In this document: in pieces, positions 42,506 through 51,573 of the stretch
Numbering within the stretch: the first letter of the stretch is position 1
Layout of the letters: each line of letters starts with the position of its first letter
DNA from: Ensifer adhaerens
Lineage (GTDB): Bacteria > Pseudomonadota > Alphaproteobacteria > Rhizobiales > Rhizobiaceae
DNA length: 64,000 nucleotides
Assembly: GCF_013283195.1 (NCBI RefSeq)
Contig: NZ_JABEKT010000001.1
Coordinates: 3,173,473-3,237,472, forward strand
Reading direction: 5' to 3'
Translations under genes and position numbers: made by a program
Notes under the pieces: generated by a model
What the model was told of the DNA's origin: nothing
Seen by the model: the letters and a program-made list of their open reading frames with translations, nothing else
Database searches by the model: none

Positions 42506-42662
42506 TCCCTCGTTCCTGTGCTCGTCACAGGAATCCAGCAGCGGCACGGACGTGCCGCGCTTGACCAGAACCGGACCGGCGTTGGCGCCGTGAAAAAGAG
42601 CGCTCCTACCGGCTTGCCGACGCAAGCCGGCTGGATTCCTGTGACAAGCACCGGAATGAGGG
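42506..42662. repeat. Family 2 MITE-like repeat, copy d
   Basis: Left end CCCTCGTTCCTGTGCTCGTC then ACAGGAATCCAG (42507-42539) and inverted right end CTGGATTCCTGTGACAAGC then ACCGGAATGAGGG (42631-42662) enclose about 90 bases with no gene. It lies between the acyl-CoA dehydrogenase and CoA ligase genes. Confidence 0.75.
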
Positions 42663-42744
42663 TGTTGGCGGCCAGCAGTCAGACGGCCAGCGGCCCGGCG
42701 CCAGGTGCTCCTGAGGCCATCCACATGAGGGAGTGCGAAGCGGC

Positions 42745-44814
42745 ATGACGCACACACCCCGCTCCCTCGACCGCCTGATCCGACCGAAATCCATCGCCGT
42801 CTTCGGCGGCAAGGAGGCGCGGCGGGTCATCGAACAATGCGACAAGATGGGCTTTGCCGGCGATATCTGGCCGGTCCACCCCAGGGAAGACCAGATCCTC
42901 GGCCGCAAGTGCTACCGCTCGGTCGCCGATCTTCCCGGTGCCCCTGACGCCTCCTTTGTCGGCGTCAACCGGCAGCTGACTATCGACATCATTGCATCCC
43001 TTTCTGCACGCGGTGCCGGCGGTGCCGTCTGTTACGCCTCTGGCTTCCGCGAGGCGGCAAGCGAACTCGACGACGGCAACGACATGCAGGAGGCGCTGGT
43101 CAAGGCCGCCGGCAACATGCCGATCGTCGGCCCCAATTGCTACGGCTTCATCAACATGCTCGACGGCGCCCTGCTCTGGCCCGACCAGCACGGCATGCAG
43201 CGCGTTGACAGGGGCGTCGCCGTGCTGACGCAATCCTCCAACATCGCCTGCAACATCTCGATGCAGACGCGCGGCCTGCCGCTCGCCTACCTCATGACCG
43301 CCGGCAACCAGGCGCAGACGGGCCTCTCCGACATCGCCTGTGCCGTGCTCGAAGACCCGCGCGTCACTGCCGTCGGCCTGCATATCGAGGGCTTCGACAG
43401 CATTGCCAGCCTCGAGCGGCTGGCGACGCGCGCCCGCGAACTCGGCAAACCGGTAGTAACATTGAAGGTCGGCAAGTCGGAGGCAGCCCAGCTTGCCACC
43501 GTCTCTCACACCGCCTCGCTTGCCGGCAACGATCGGGTCTCCTCGGCGCTGCTCGCCCGCCTCGGCATCGGCCGTGTCGATACGCTGCCGGCGCTGCTGG
43601 AAACGTTGAAGCTGCTGCATGTGGCCGGCCCGCTCGGAAGCAACGAGATCTCCTCGATGAGCTGCTCGGGCGGCGAGGCCTCGCTGATGGCCGACGCCGG
43701 CGTGCGCTACCGCGTGAACTATCGTGCTCTGCTTGATGAGCAGCGCCGCCCCTTGAAGGAAGCGCTCGGCGAGATGGTGACGATCGCCAACCCGCTCGAC
43801 TACCACACCTTCGTCTGGGGCAACCGCGAGAAGCAGACCACGGCATTCAGCGCGATGATGAAGGGCGGCTATGCGCTGAACCTCATCGTGCTCGACTTTC
43901 CCCGCCAGGATCGCTGCGACGCGGCCGACTGGGTGACGACCTGCGACGCGGTGATCGACGCGGCGAAAGCGACCGGCGCCCGCGCCGGCATCGTCGCAAG
44001 CCTCGGCGAAAACATGCCGGAGCAGACGGCGCTGTCGCTGATGGCATCCGGCGTCATCCCCTTCTTCGGCATCGACGAGGCCTTGGCGGCGGTCGAAACC
44101 GCGGCAGGCATCGGCGCTGCCTGGGCGAAGCCCGTGCCGCCGAAACTGCTGAACGGCGGCGTTTCCGGCGGTGGTGGTGGTTCGATCACGCTCAGTGAAC
44201 ATGAAGCCAAGACCGAGCTTTCCGCATCGGGCTTGAGGATCCCGCCGGGCAAGATCGCATCGACGCCACAGGAGGCGGCCGCAGTTGCCGAAAGCCTCGG
44301 CTTCCCAGTCGTGCTCAAGGGCCTGGGTGTCGCCCACAAGACCGAGGCCGGCGCTGTCAAGCTCAACCTGACGAGCCGCGAAGAGGTGCTTGCGGCAGCA
44401 GAAGCCATGGCTTCGGTCGCGTCCGGCTATCTCGTCGAGAAGATGGTTGCGAAGCCCGTGGCCGAACTGATCATCGGCGCGATGCGCGATCCGGTCGCGG
44501 GCCCGGTGCTGACCATCGGCGCCGGCGGTATCCTCGTGGAACTGCTGGATGATTCCGCCATCCTGACGCTGCCGACGACGCCGGCTCTCATCCGCGAGGC
44601 GATCGACGGCCTGAAGATCCGCAAGCTTCTCGACGGCTATCGCGGTGGACCGAAGGGGGATTTTGCCGCCCTTGCCGACGCTGTCGCCGCTGCAGCATCC
44701 TATGTCGTTTCAAACGCTTCAATGCTCGAAGAACTCGATATCAATCCTTTGATGGTGTTACCGGAAGGCCATGGAGCCATCGCCGCCGACGCCCTGATAC
44801 GCCGGAGGAACTGA
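42745..44814 (+). CDS. ADP-forming acyl-CoA synthetase, probable betaine CoA ligase
   Basis: 689 residues of the NDP-forming acyl-CoA synthetase family: a CoA-binding domain (RPKSIAVFGGKEARRVIEQC), succinyl-CoA-ligase-like domains with the phospho-histidine motif SHTASLAG (254-261, His255), and a C-terminal ATP-grasp domain (SEHEAKTELSASGLRIP, GFPVVLKGLGVAHKTEAGAV, GAGGILVELL). It should activate a carboxylate such as gamma-butyrobetaine, crotonobetaine or carnitine with ATP and CoA. This is a different family from the AMP-forming CaiC of E. coli. ATG at 42745 is preferred; GTG at 42733 is in frame. Confidence 0.87.
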   Translation: MTHTPRSLDRLIRPKSIAVFGGKEARRVIEQCDKMGFAGDIWPVHPREDQILGRKCYRSVADLPGAPDASFVGVNRQLTIDIIASLSARGAGGAVCYASGFREAASELDDGNDMQEALVKAAGNMPIVGPNCYGFINMLDGALLWPDQHGMQRVDRGVAVLTQSSNIACNISMQTRGLPLAYLMTAGNQAQTGLSDIACAVLEDPRVTAVGLHIEGFDSIASLERLATRARELGKPVVTLKVGKSEAAQLATVSHTASLAGNDRVSSALLARLGIGRVDTLPALLETLKLLHVAGPLGSNEISSMSCSGGEASLMADAGVRYRVNYRALLDEQRRPLKEALGEMVTIANPLDYHTFVWGNREKQTTAFSAMMKGGYALNLIVLDFPRQDRCDAADWVTTCDAVIDAAKATGARAGIVASLGENMPEQTALSLMASGVIPFFGIDEALAAVETAAGIGAAWAKPVPPKLLNGGVSGGGGGSITLSEHEAKTELSASGLRIPPGKIASTPQEAAAVAESLGFPVVLKGLGVAHKTEAGAVKLNLTSREEVLAAAEAMASVASGYLVEKMVAKPVAELIIGAMRDPVAGPVLTIGAGGILVELLDDSAILTLPTTPALIREAIDGLKIRKLLDGYRGGPKGDFAALADAVAAAASYVVSNASMLEELDINPLMVLPEGHGAIAADALIRRRN

Positions 44815-44818
44815 CGCC

Positions 44819-45601
44819 ATGACCGGACCGATCCTGACACGCCGCGAAGGCGGCATTCTGGAAGTGACGATCGACCGGCCGAAGGCGAATGCCATCGACC
44901 TGAAGACCAGCCGGGTCATGGGCGAAATCTTCGCCGACTTCCGGGACGACGACAGCTTACGCGTCGCCATCATCACCGGCGCCGGCGAAAAATTCTTCTG
45001 TCCGGGATGGGACCTGAAGGCGGCTGCCGCCGGCGATGCGGTCGATGGCGATTACGGCATCGGCGGCTTCGGTGGCCTGCAGGAGCTGCGCGACCTCAAC
45101 AAGCCGGTCATCGCCGCCGTCAACGGCATCTGCTGCGGTGGCGGTCTCGAGATTGCGCTCTCCACCGACCTGATCCTGGCGGCAGAGCATGCGACCTTCG
45201 CGCTGCCGGAAATCCGCTCGGGCACCGTTGCCGACGCCGCCTCCATCAAGCTGCCGAAGCGCATCCCCTATCACATCGCCATGGACATGCTCCTGACCGG
45301 CCGCTGGCTCGATGTCGTCGAGGCAAACCGCTGGGGCTTCGTCAACGAGATCCTGCCCGCGGATAAGCTGATGGCACGCGCCTGGGAGCTGGCACGGCTG
45401 CTCGAAAGCGGCCCACCGCTCGTCTATGCCGCGATCAAGGAAGTGGTGCGCGCTGCCGAGGGCGAGACCTTCCAGACGACGATGAACAAGATCACCCGCC
45501 GGCAGTTCAAGACCGTCGACATTCTCTATTCGAGCGAGGACCAGCTGGAGGGCGCAAAGGCCTTTGCCGAAAAGCGCGACCCGGTCTGGAAGGGGCGCTG
45601 A
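44819..45601 (+). CDS. caiD: Crotonobetainyl-CoA hydratase (carnitinyl-CoA dehydratase) CaiD
   Basis: 260 residues of the crotonase family, the same length class as E. coli CaiD. Shared stretches include DRPKANAIDLKTS, LRVAIITGAGEKFF, GWDLKAAAAG, KPVIAAVNG and the C-terminal FAEKRDPVWKGR, which is a strong match to E. coli CaiD as I remember it. It interconverts crotonobetainyl-CoA and L-carnitinyl-CoA. It starts four bases after the CoA ligase gene. With the ligase and dehydrogenase it would lead from gamma-butyrobetaine to carnitine, which LcdH and BKACE then degrade. Confidence 0.92.
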   Translation: MTGPILTRREGGILEVTIDRPKANAIDLKTSRVMGEIFADFRDDDSLRVAIITGAGEKFFCPGWDLKAAAAGDAVDGDYGIGGFGGLQELRDLNKPVIAAVNGICCGGGLEIALSTDLILAAEHATFALPEIRSGTVADAASIKLPKRIPYHIAMDMLLTGRWLDVVEANRWGFVNEILPADKLMARAWELARLLESGPPLVYAAIKEVVRAAEGETFQTTMNKITRRQFKTVDILYSSEDQLEGAKAFAEKRDPVWKGR

Positions 45602-45704
45602 CACGCTGCGTGCGGCGACGCAGGACTGAAAAACGTGCCGGTGATCCGGCCAAACGACGGCATGGAACGCGCGGGGGCATACTCGCGCGCCGCCGAAGGT
45701 CATG

Positions 45705-45721
45705 CATAAGTCATGCTTATG
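45705..45721. promoter_or_regulatory. Palindrome in the caiD to binding-protein gap
   Basis: CATAAG-TCATG-CTTATG is a perfect 6-bp inverted repeat followed by an AT-rich stretch (GAAATAAATGATAATTTAGG). In this 339-base gap no gene is seen; a GC-rich dyad (GCGCG...CGCGC, 45669-45690) may end the carnitine operon and the palindrome may control the importer operon starting at 45941. Confidence 0.4.
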
Positions 45722-45940
45722 GAAATAAATGATAATTTAGGACGTTACAAGGTTCATCCAAGCGATTAGGCTTATCGATCTGAAGCCAAAAGCGTCCGCC
45801 CGGGAAAGGAGACAACAGGCAATCGAAGATGAAAAATGGCCCGAACGGCCGATCCGAAAGCCATCCGCAAGGTGGCGGTACGCAGCAATCTCTACCAACC
45901 ACAACGAACGGCGAATGCCGACAAAGAAGGGAACAGGGGA

Positions 45941-47530
45941 ATGAGCGATTACAAGGATTACCTCACACGACAGGTCATGCTCGGCAAGATGAACCGGCGT
46001 GAATTTCTCGGACGCGCGGCTGCAGCCGGCATCCTCGCATCGACCGCCGGCACGCTGTTTGCCACAAGCGCAGAGGCCCAGGAGCCCAAGCGCGGCGGCC
46101 ATCTGAAGCTTGGCCTCGAAGGCGCTGCCGCCACCGACAGCAAGGACCCGGCAAAAGCACTCTCGCAATTCATGTTCGTCGTCGGCCGCAACTGGGGCGA
46201 CATGCTGGTCGAAAGCCATCCGACCACAGGTGCGCCGGTGCCGGCGCTTGCCGAATCCTGGGAGCCGTCAGCCGACGCCTCGACCTGGACCTTCGCCATC
46301 CGCAAGGGCGTGAAGTTTCACGACGGCAAGGAACTGACAATCGACGACGTCATCAAGACACTGCAGCGCCACACCGACGAAAAGTCGGAGTCGGGCGCGC
46401 TTGGCGTGATGAAGTCGATCAAGGAGATCAAGGCGGACGGCGACAAGCTGGTCTTGACCCTGACGGAAGGCAATGCCGACCTGCCGCTGCTCCTGACCGA
46501 TTACCACCTGATCATCCAGCCGAACGGCGGTCTCGACGCTCCCGACGCCATGATCGGCACCGGCCCCTACAAGGTGGCAAGCTTCGAAGCCGGCGTGCGC
46601 GCCACGTTCGAGCGCAATGCCGACGACTGGCGCACCGATCGCGGCTTCGTCGATTCGGTCGAACTGATCGCGATGAACGACGCCACGGCCCGCATCGCGG
46701 CGCTTTCCTCCGGTCAGGTCCACTTCATCAACCGCGTGGACCCGAAAACAGTCAACCTCCTGAAGAAGGCGCCGACCGTCGAAATCCTGAATACGTCCGG
46801 CCGCGGCCATTACGTCTTCATCATGCACGCCAACACCGCGCCGTTCGACAACAATGACCTGCGCATGGCGCTGAAATATTCGATGGACCGCGAAACCATG
46901 GTCCAGCGCATCCTCGGCGGTTACGGCAAGGTCGGCAACGACTTCCCGATCAACGACACCTATGCCCTCTTCCCCGAAGGCATCGAGCAGCGCGCCTACG
47001 ACCCCGACAAGGCGGCCTTCCACTACAAGAAGTCCGGCCACAGCGGCCCGGTGCTGCTGCGCACCTCCGACGTCGCCTTCCCGGGCGCGGTCGACGCGGC
47101 CGTTCTCTACCAGGAAAGCGCCAAGAAGGCCGGCATCGAGATCGAGGTCAAGCGCGAACCGGGCGACGGCTACTGGACCAACGTCTGGAACGTCCAGCCC
47201 TTCTCGACATCCTACTGGGGCGGTCGCCCGACCCAGGATCAGATGTATTCGACGGCCTATCTGTCGACCGCCGACTGGAACGACACCCGCTTCCTCAGGC
47301 CCGACTTCGACAAGATCCTGCTCGAGGCCCGCGCCGAACTGGATGAGGCCAAGCGCAAGGACATGTATCGCACCATGGCAATGATGGTGCGCGACGAAGG
47401 CGGCCTGATCCTGCCGATGTTCAACGACTTCGTGAACGCCTCCACCAAGCAGGTGAAGGGCTTCGTCCACGATATCGGCAACGACATGTCGAACGGCTAC
47501 GTCGCCACCCGCGTCTGGCTCGACGCCTGA
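45941..47530 (+). CDS. Dipeptide-type ABC importer substrate-binding protein 1, Tat-exported
   Basis: 529 residues of solute-binding family 5 (DppA/OppA). A twin-arginine leader is at the N-terminus (MNRREFLGRAAAAG, Arg19-Arg20) with cleavage probably after SAEA. ALAESWEPSADASTWTFAIR and GVKFHDGKELTIDDV are family hallmarks. It is co-directional and tightly linked with two permeases and a double ATPase. A near-duplicate of the same length is encoded at 52.5 kb. Start ATG at 45941 has AGGGG immediately upstream. The substrate could be a peptide or a betaine-like compound. Confidence 0.9.
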   Translation: MSDYKDYLTRQVMLGKMNRREFLGRAAAAGILASTAGTLFATSAEAQEPKRGGHLKLGLEGAAATDSKDPAKALSQFMFVVGRNWGDMLVESHPTTGAPVPALAESWEPSADASTWTFAIRKGVKFHDGKELTIDDVIKTLQRHTDEKSESGALGVMKSIKEIKADGDKLVLTLTEGNADLPLLLTDYHLIIQPNGGLDAPDAMIGTGPYKVASFEAGVRATFERNADDWRTDRGFVDSVELIAMNDATARIAALSSGQVHFINRVDPKTVNLLKKAPTVEILNTSGRGHYVFIMHANTAPFDNNDLRMALKYSMDRETMVQRILGGYGKVGNDFPINDTYALFPEGIEQRAYDPDKAAFHYKKSGHSGPVLLRTSDVAFPGAVDAAVLYQESAKKAGIEIEVKREPGDGYWTNVWNVQPFSTSYWGGRPTQDQMYSTAYLSTADWNDTRFLRPDFDKILLEARAELDEAKRKDMYRTMAMMVRDEGGLILPMFNDFVNASTKQVKGFVHDIGNDMSNGYVATRVWLDA

Positions 47531-48645
47531 TGATGGAAAGCGGACCGCTCACTGGTCCGGTTCCGACGGATGGGACCGCGGATGGAACACATCCGCGGTC
47601 TGCCGCTCTTTCCGGTGTACCAGCAAAACCCAACCCCGCCGATGCCAAGGGTGAAATCGACGGCACCTTCTGGCGGCGCTTTGTCTTTCGCCGCCCGCTC
47701 GCGGCGCTGATCCTGCAGCGCCTCGGCTTGAGCGTCGGGCTGCTTTTTGCCGTGTCGCTGATGATTTTCGGCGGCATCGAGGCGCTTCCGGGCGATTTCG
47801 CCACCACCTATCTCGGCCAGTCGGCAACGCCGCAGGCCGTCGAAAACATTCGCAAGGACCTCGGCCTCGACAAGCCTTGGAGCGAGCGATATCTCTCCTG
47901 GCTCGGTGGTGCCGTGCAGGGTGACTTCGGCACCTCCTGGGCCAGCAAGAATTCGGTCGGCGAACAGATCGGCAAGCGGCTCGGCAATTCGCTGTTCCTC
48001 GCCTTCTTCGCCGCAATCGTCTCCGTACCGCTTGCCGTCGGCCTCGGCATGCTCGCGGTGCAGTTCCGAAACCGGCTGCCCGACAAGATCATCAACGTCG
48101 TCTCGCTTGCGGCCATCTCGCTGCCCGAGTTCTTCGTCGGTTATCTTCTGATCATGTTTTTCGCCGTCAAATTCGGCGTCGCCACCTTCCCCGCGACGGT
48201 CTATGACAGCATGAGCTTCACCGAGCGCCTCTCCGCAATCGCGCTGCCAGTCGCAACCCTCGTGCTCGTCGTTCTCGCCCACATGATGCGCATGACCAGG
48301 GCCGCGATCCTCAACGTCATGTCGTCGGCCTATGTCGAGACGGCCGAGCTCAAGGGCCTCGGCATGTTCCGTATCATCGCCCGCCACGCCGCTCCCAATG
48401 CCGTGGCGCCCGTCATCAACGTCATCGCCCTCAATCTCGCCTATCTCGTCGTCGGGGTCGTCGTGGTCGAGGTTGTGTTCGTCTATCCCGGCATGGGGCA
48501 GTACATGGTGGATGCGGTGACCGTGCGTGACATGCCGGTGGTTCAGGCCTGCGGCCTGATCTTTGCGGCCTTCTACATCTTCCTCAACATGGCGGCGGAC
48601 ATTATCGCCATTCTCGCCAATCCGAGACTGAGGCACCCGCGATGA
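47530..48645 (+). CDS. Dipeptide-type ABC importer permease (DppB type)
   Basis: 371 residues with six transmembrane segments. A hydrophilic N-terminal extension of about 55 residues precedes LILQRLGLSVGLLFAVSLMI, the usual DppB start. DFATTYLGQSATPQAVENIR is the DppB-type periplasmic segment, and AYVETAELKGLGMFRIIARH the EAA-type loop. The ATG at 47530 overlaps the binding-protein stop by one base; a second in-frame ATG follows directly. The extension has no recognised domain. Confidence 0.9.
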   Translation: MMESGPLTGPVPTDGTADGTHPRSAALSGVPAKPNPADAKGEIDGTFWRRFVFRRPLAALILQRLGLSVGLLFAVSLMIFGGIEALPGDFATTYLGQSATPQAVENIRKDLGLDKPWSERYLSWLGGAVQGDFGTSWASKNSVGEQIGKRLGNSLFLAFFAAIVSVPLAVGLGMLAVQFRNRLPDKIINVVSLAAISLPEFFVGYLLIMFFAVKFGVATFPATVYDSMSFTERLSAIALPVATLVLVVLAHMMRMTRAAILNVMSSAYVETAELKGLGMFRIIARHAAPNAVAPVINVIALNLAYLVVGVVVVEVVFVYPGMGQYMVDAVTVRDMPVVQACGLIFAAFYIFLNMAADIIAILANPRLRHPR

Positions 48646-49469
48646 ACCTGAGATCCATCCCTCTGAGCGCCTGGATCGGCATTGCCGGCATAACGATCGC
48701 GATCTTCTGCGCGCTGTTTGCGCCTGTTATCGCCCCGTTCGGCGAACGCGAAGTCGTCGGCGACGTCTGGCTTCCTGCCGGCGGCGACTTCCTGCTCGGC
48801 ACCGACAATCTCGGTCGCGACCTGCTGTCGCGTCTGATCTATGGCGCCCGCACCACCATCTTCGTGGCGCTGGCGGCAACTGTGCTGTCCTTCTCGCTCG
48901 GCATGATCCTGTCGTTCACGGCGGCTGTCATGGGCGGCTTCGTCGACCAGTTCTTTTCCCGCTTCAACGATCTGATGATGGCGATCCCGACGCTGATCTT
49001 CGCCCTCGTCGTACTGGCGGTGCTGCCGCAGCATCTGTGGATCCTGATCCTGGTCATGGCGGTGCTCGATAGCACCCGCGTTTTCCGTATCGGCCGAGCC
49101 GTCGCACTCGATGTCGCCGTCATGGAGTTCGTCGAGGCGGCACGGCTGCGCGGCGAAGGCAGCACGTGGATCATCTTCCGCGAGATCCTGCCCAACACGT
49201 TGTCACCGCTCTTGGCCGAGTTCGGCCTGCGCTTTGCCTTTTCCATCCTGTTTCTGTCCACCCTCTCCTTCCTCGGCCTCGGCATCCAGCCGCCTGCAGC
49301 CGACTGGGGTGGCATGGTCAAGGACAACAAGGACGGCATCATCTTCGGCATCTCCGCAGCCCTCATCCCGGGTGCGGCGATCGCGACGCTGGCGATCTGC
49401 GTCAACCTCGTGGTCGATTGGCTGATGAAGCGAACCTCCAGCCTCAAGGGAGGACGCGGCGATGCCTGA
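48642..49469 (+). CDS. Dipeptide-type ABC importer permease (DppC type)
   Basis: 275 residues with the DppC-type layout: N-terminal membrane anchor, then LGTDNLGRDLLSRLIYGART, six-segment core, and the loop VEAARLRGEGSTWIIFREIL followed by PNTLSPLLAEF. FLGLGIQPPAADWGGMVKDN near the C-terminus is another family block. Overlaps both neighbours (4 and 8 bases), so the four importer genes form one coupled operon. Confidence 0.92.
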   Translation: MNLRSIPLSAWIGIAGITIAIFCALFAPVIAPFGEREVVGDVWLPAGGDFLLGTDNLGRDLLSRLIYGARTTIFVALAATVLSFSLGMILSFTAAVMGGFVDQFFSRFNDLMMAIPTLIFALVVLAVLPQHLWILILVMAVLDSTRVFRIGRAVALDVAVMEFVEAARLRGEGSTWIIFREILPNTLSPLLAEFGLRFAFSILFLSTLSFLGLGIQPPAADWGGMVKDNKDGIIFGISAALIPGAAIATLAICVNLVVDWLMKRTSSLKGGRGDA

Positions 49470-51114
49470 GTCTTCATCTGCAAAGAACATGCTTCTTTCC
49501 GTCAGAAACCTGAAGATCGAAGCAACCAGCTATCCACCGGGCGAACCGCCGAAAACCGTGACGCTTGTCGAAGGTGTGTCCTTCGACCTTGAGAAGGGAA
49601 AGGTACTCGGCCTGATCGGCGAATCCGGTGCCGGCAAATCGACCATCGGCCTGTCGGCGCTCGCCTATGGCCGCGGCGGCGTGCGCATCACCGGCGGCCA
49701 GGCCCTGCTCGATGGCAAGGATATCCTGACGCTTGACAAGAACGGCATCCGCTCGATCCGCGGCGCGCGTGTCTGCTACGTCGCCCAATCGGCAGCCGCC
49801 GCCTTCAACCCGGCGCACCGGCTCGGCGACCAGGTGATCGAGGCGTCGCTTCGCCACGGCATCATGAACCGCGAAGAAGCGAAGAAGCGCGCACTCTATC
49901 TCTTCCGGGTGCTCGGCCTGCCGAACCCGGAGACCTTCGGCGACCGTTACCCTCATCAGGTCTCGGGCGGCCAGCTGCAGCGGGCGATGACCGCGATGGC
50001 ACTCTGCCCCAACCCGGAGCTGATCGTCTTCGACGAACCGACGACGGCGCTCGACGTCACCACCCAGATCGACGTGCTTGCCGCCATCAAGCACGCGATC
50101 GAGGAAACGCACACCGCAGCCCTCTACATCACTCACGATCTCGCGGTCGTCGCCCAGATCTCCGACGACATCATGGTGCTGCGCCACGGCAAGACAGTGG
50201 AATATGGCACGACCCAGCAGATCATCGAGGCACCAAAGGAAGACTATACCCGCGCCCTCGTCAGCGTGCGCCAAACCAAGCGCGACGAGGCGCCTGATCA
50301 GACCGGCACGCAGCTGAAGATCGAGCATATCAGCGCCGGCTACGCCAACGGCTTCAAGGTGCTGCATGACGTGTCCATGCATCTGCCCAAGGGCCAGACG
50401 CTGGCGATCGTCGGCGAAAGCGGTTCTGGCAAGTCGACGCTGGCGCGCGTCATCACTGGCCTGCTACCGCCGACCGAGGGCCGCATCACCTTCGAAGGCA
50501 AGGAACTGCCGCGGGCGCTGAAGGGCCGCAGCAATGACGAGCTGCGCCGGATCCAGATGATCTACCAGATGGCCGATACGGCGATGAACCCGCGCCAGAC
50601 GGTGCGCGACATCGTCGGCAGGCCGCTCTCCTTCTACTTCGGCATGCATGGCGCCAAGAAGACGGCGCGGGTCAAGGAACTGCTCGACCAGATCGAGATG
50701 GGAACGCGTTTCCTCGATCGTTATCCGGCCGAGCTTTCCGGCGGACAGAAGCAGCGTGTCGCCATTGCACGGGCGCTTGCCGCAGAGCCGGAACTGATCC
50801 TCTGCGACGAACCGACCTCGGCGCTCGATCCGCTGGTGGCCGAAGGCATCCTGAATCTGCTTCTGAAGCTGCAGGAGGAAACCGCTGTTTCCTATGTCTT
50901 TATCACCCATGACATCGCCATCGTCCGGGCGATCGCCGACAGCGTCGCCGTGATGCATCGCGGCAAGCTTGTGCGGTTCGGGCCGAAGTCGAAAGTACTG
51001 GCGCCCCCCTTCGACGACTATACCGACCTCTTGCTCAAATCCGTGCCCGAGATGGAAATCGGCTGGCTGGAACGGGTGTTGAAGACGCGGCGCATGGAAA
51101 GCGCCGGCAACTGA
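49462..51114 (+). CDS. Dipeptide-type ABC importer double ATP-binding protein (DppD-DppF fusion)
   Basis: 550 residues with two complete nucleotide-binding domains: Walker A GESGAGKST and signature VSGGQLQR in the first half, GESGSGKST and LSGGQKQR in the second, each with an intact Walker B Glu (VFDEPTTALD; LCDEPTSALD) and H-loop (YITHDLAVV; FITHDIAIV). The fused form replaces the separate DppD and DppF proteins of enteric bacteria and is common in rhizobia. It energises the two permeases encoded just upstream. Confidence 0.93.
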   Translation: MPESSSAKNMLLSVRNLKIEATSYPPGEPPKTVTLVEGVSFDLEKGKVLGLIGESGAGKSTIGLSALAYGRGGVRITGGQALLDGKDILTLDKNGIRSIRGARVCYVAQSAAAAFNPAHRLGDQVIEASLRHGIMNREEAKKRALYLFRVLGLPNPETFGDRYPHQVSGGQLQRAMTAMALCPNPELIVFDEPTTALDVTTQIDVLAAIKHAIEETHTAALYITHDLAVVAQISDDIMVLRHGKTVEYGTTQQIIEAPKEDYTRALVSVRQTKRDEAPDQTGTQLKIEHISAGYANGFKVLHDVSMHLPKGQTLAIVGESGSGKSTLARVITGLLPPTEGRITFEGKELPRALKGRSNDELRRIQMIYQMADTAMNPRQTVRDIVGRPLSFYFGMHGAKKTARVKELLDQIEMGTRFLDRYPAELSGGQKQRVAIARALAAEPELILCDEPTSALDPLVAEGILNLLLKLQEETAVSYVFITHDIAIVRAIADSVAVMHRGKLVRFGPKSKVLAPPFDDYTDLLLKSVPEMEIGWLERVLKTRRMESAGN

Positions 51115-51127
51115 GGACCGACACGGT

Positions 51128-51155
51128 CTCCTCTCCCGGCTCACCGGGAGGGGAG
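51128..51155. terminator. GC-rich hairpin between convergent genes
   Basis: CTCCTCTCCCGG pairs with CCGGGAGGGGAG around CTCA, 13 bases after the ATPase stop and 11 before the end of the minus-strand PAAR-like gene. No T-run on either side; a barrier or mRNA end stabiliser for both directions is the likely use. Confidence 0.5.
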
Positions 51156-51165
51156 AAAGCAGCGA

Positions 51166-51504
51166 TCATTTCGCCTTGCAGGCGACATCGCCCAGCCGCT
51201 GCGCCGCCTGGCCTTCGAATGTCACCGTCGGTTCTCCCTTGGCGGTGCAATCTCCCGCAGCACCACTGCCGGAGCGAAAATGCACCACCGGCTGCCCCTC
51301 GATCATGATGCTCGGCACCACCTCGTAAAGCTCTGGCGGGCAGTTGGCGACGTCGGAAAGCCTGAGCGCCGGTTGGCCGCCGATCATGACACTGGTGGAG
51401 CCCGAAAGCGCGCAGGCCGGGATCGGTGGGCGCGCGTCTTGCGCCTCCGACGGCATGGCCGAGACCACGAACAGAAATCCTGACCCGACAACAGCAGATT
51501 TCAT
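51166..51504 (-). CDS. Small exported PAAR-like protein
   Basis: 112 residues. A signal peptide (MKSAVVGSGFLFVVSAMPSE, cleavage near EAQ) is followed by three repeats of a PAAR-like beta unit: TSVMIGGQPALRLSDVANC, PSIMIEGQPVVHFRSGS and PTVTFEGQAAQRLGDVACK, with paired cysteines. PAAR proteins usually cap type VI secretion spikes, but those have no signal peptide and no secretion genes are near. Whether this is a periplasmic PAAR relative with another job is open. It ends convergently with the importer operon. Confidence 0.7.
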   Translation of the reverse strand: MKSAVVGSGFLFVVSAMPSEAQDARPPIPACALSGSTSVMIGGQPALRLSDVANCPPELYEVVPSIMIEGQPVVHFRSGSGAAGDCTAKGEPTVTFEGQAAQRLGDVACKAK

Positions 51505-51573
51505 CGGCTTCCCTCAACGATACGGTCACTTGCTCCTGGCGCAATCTAGGACGGCAACGCCAAGGCCGCCACC

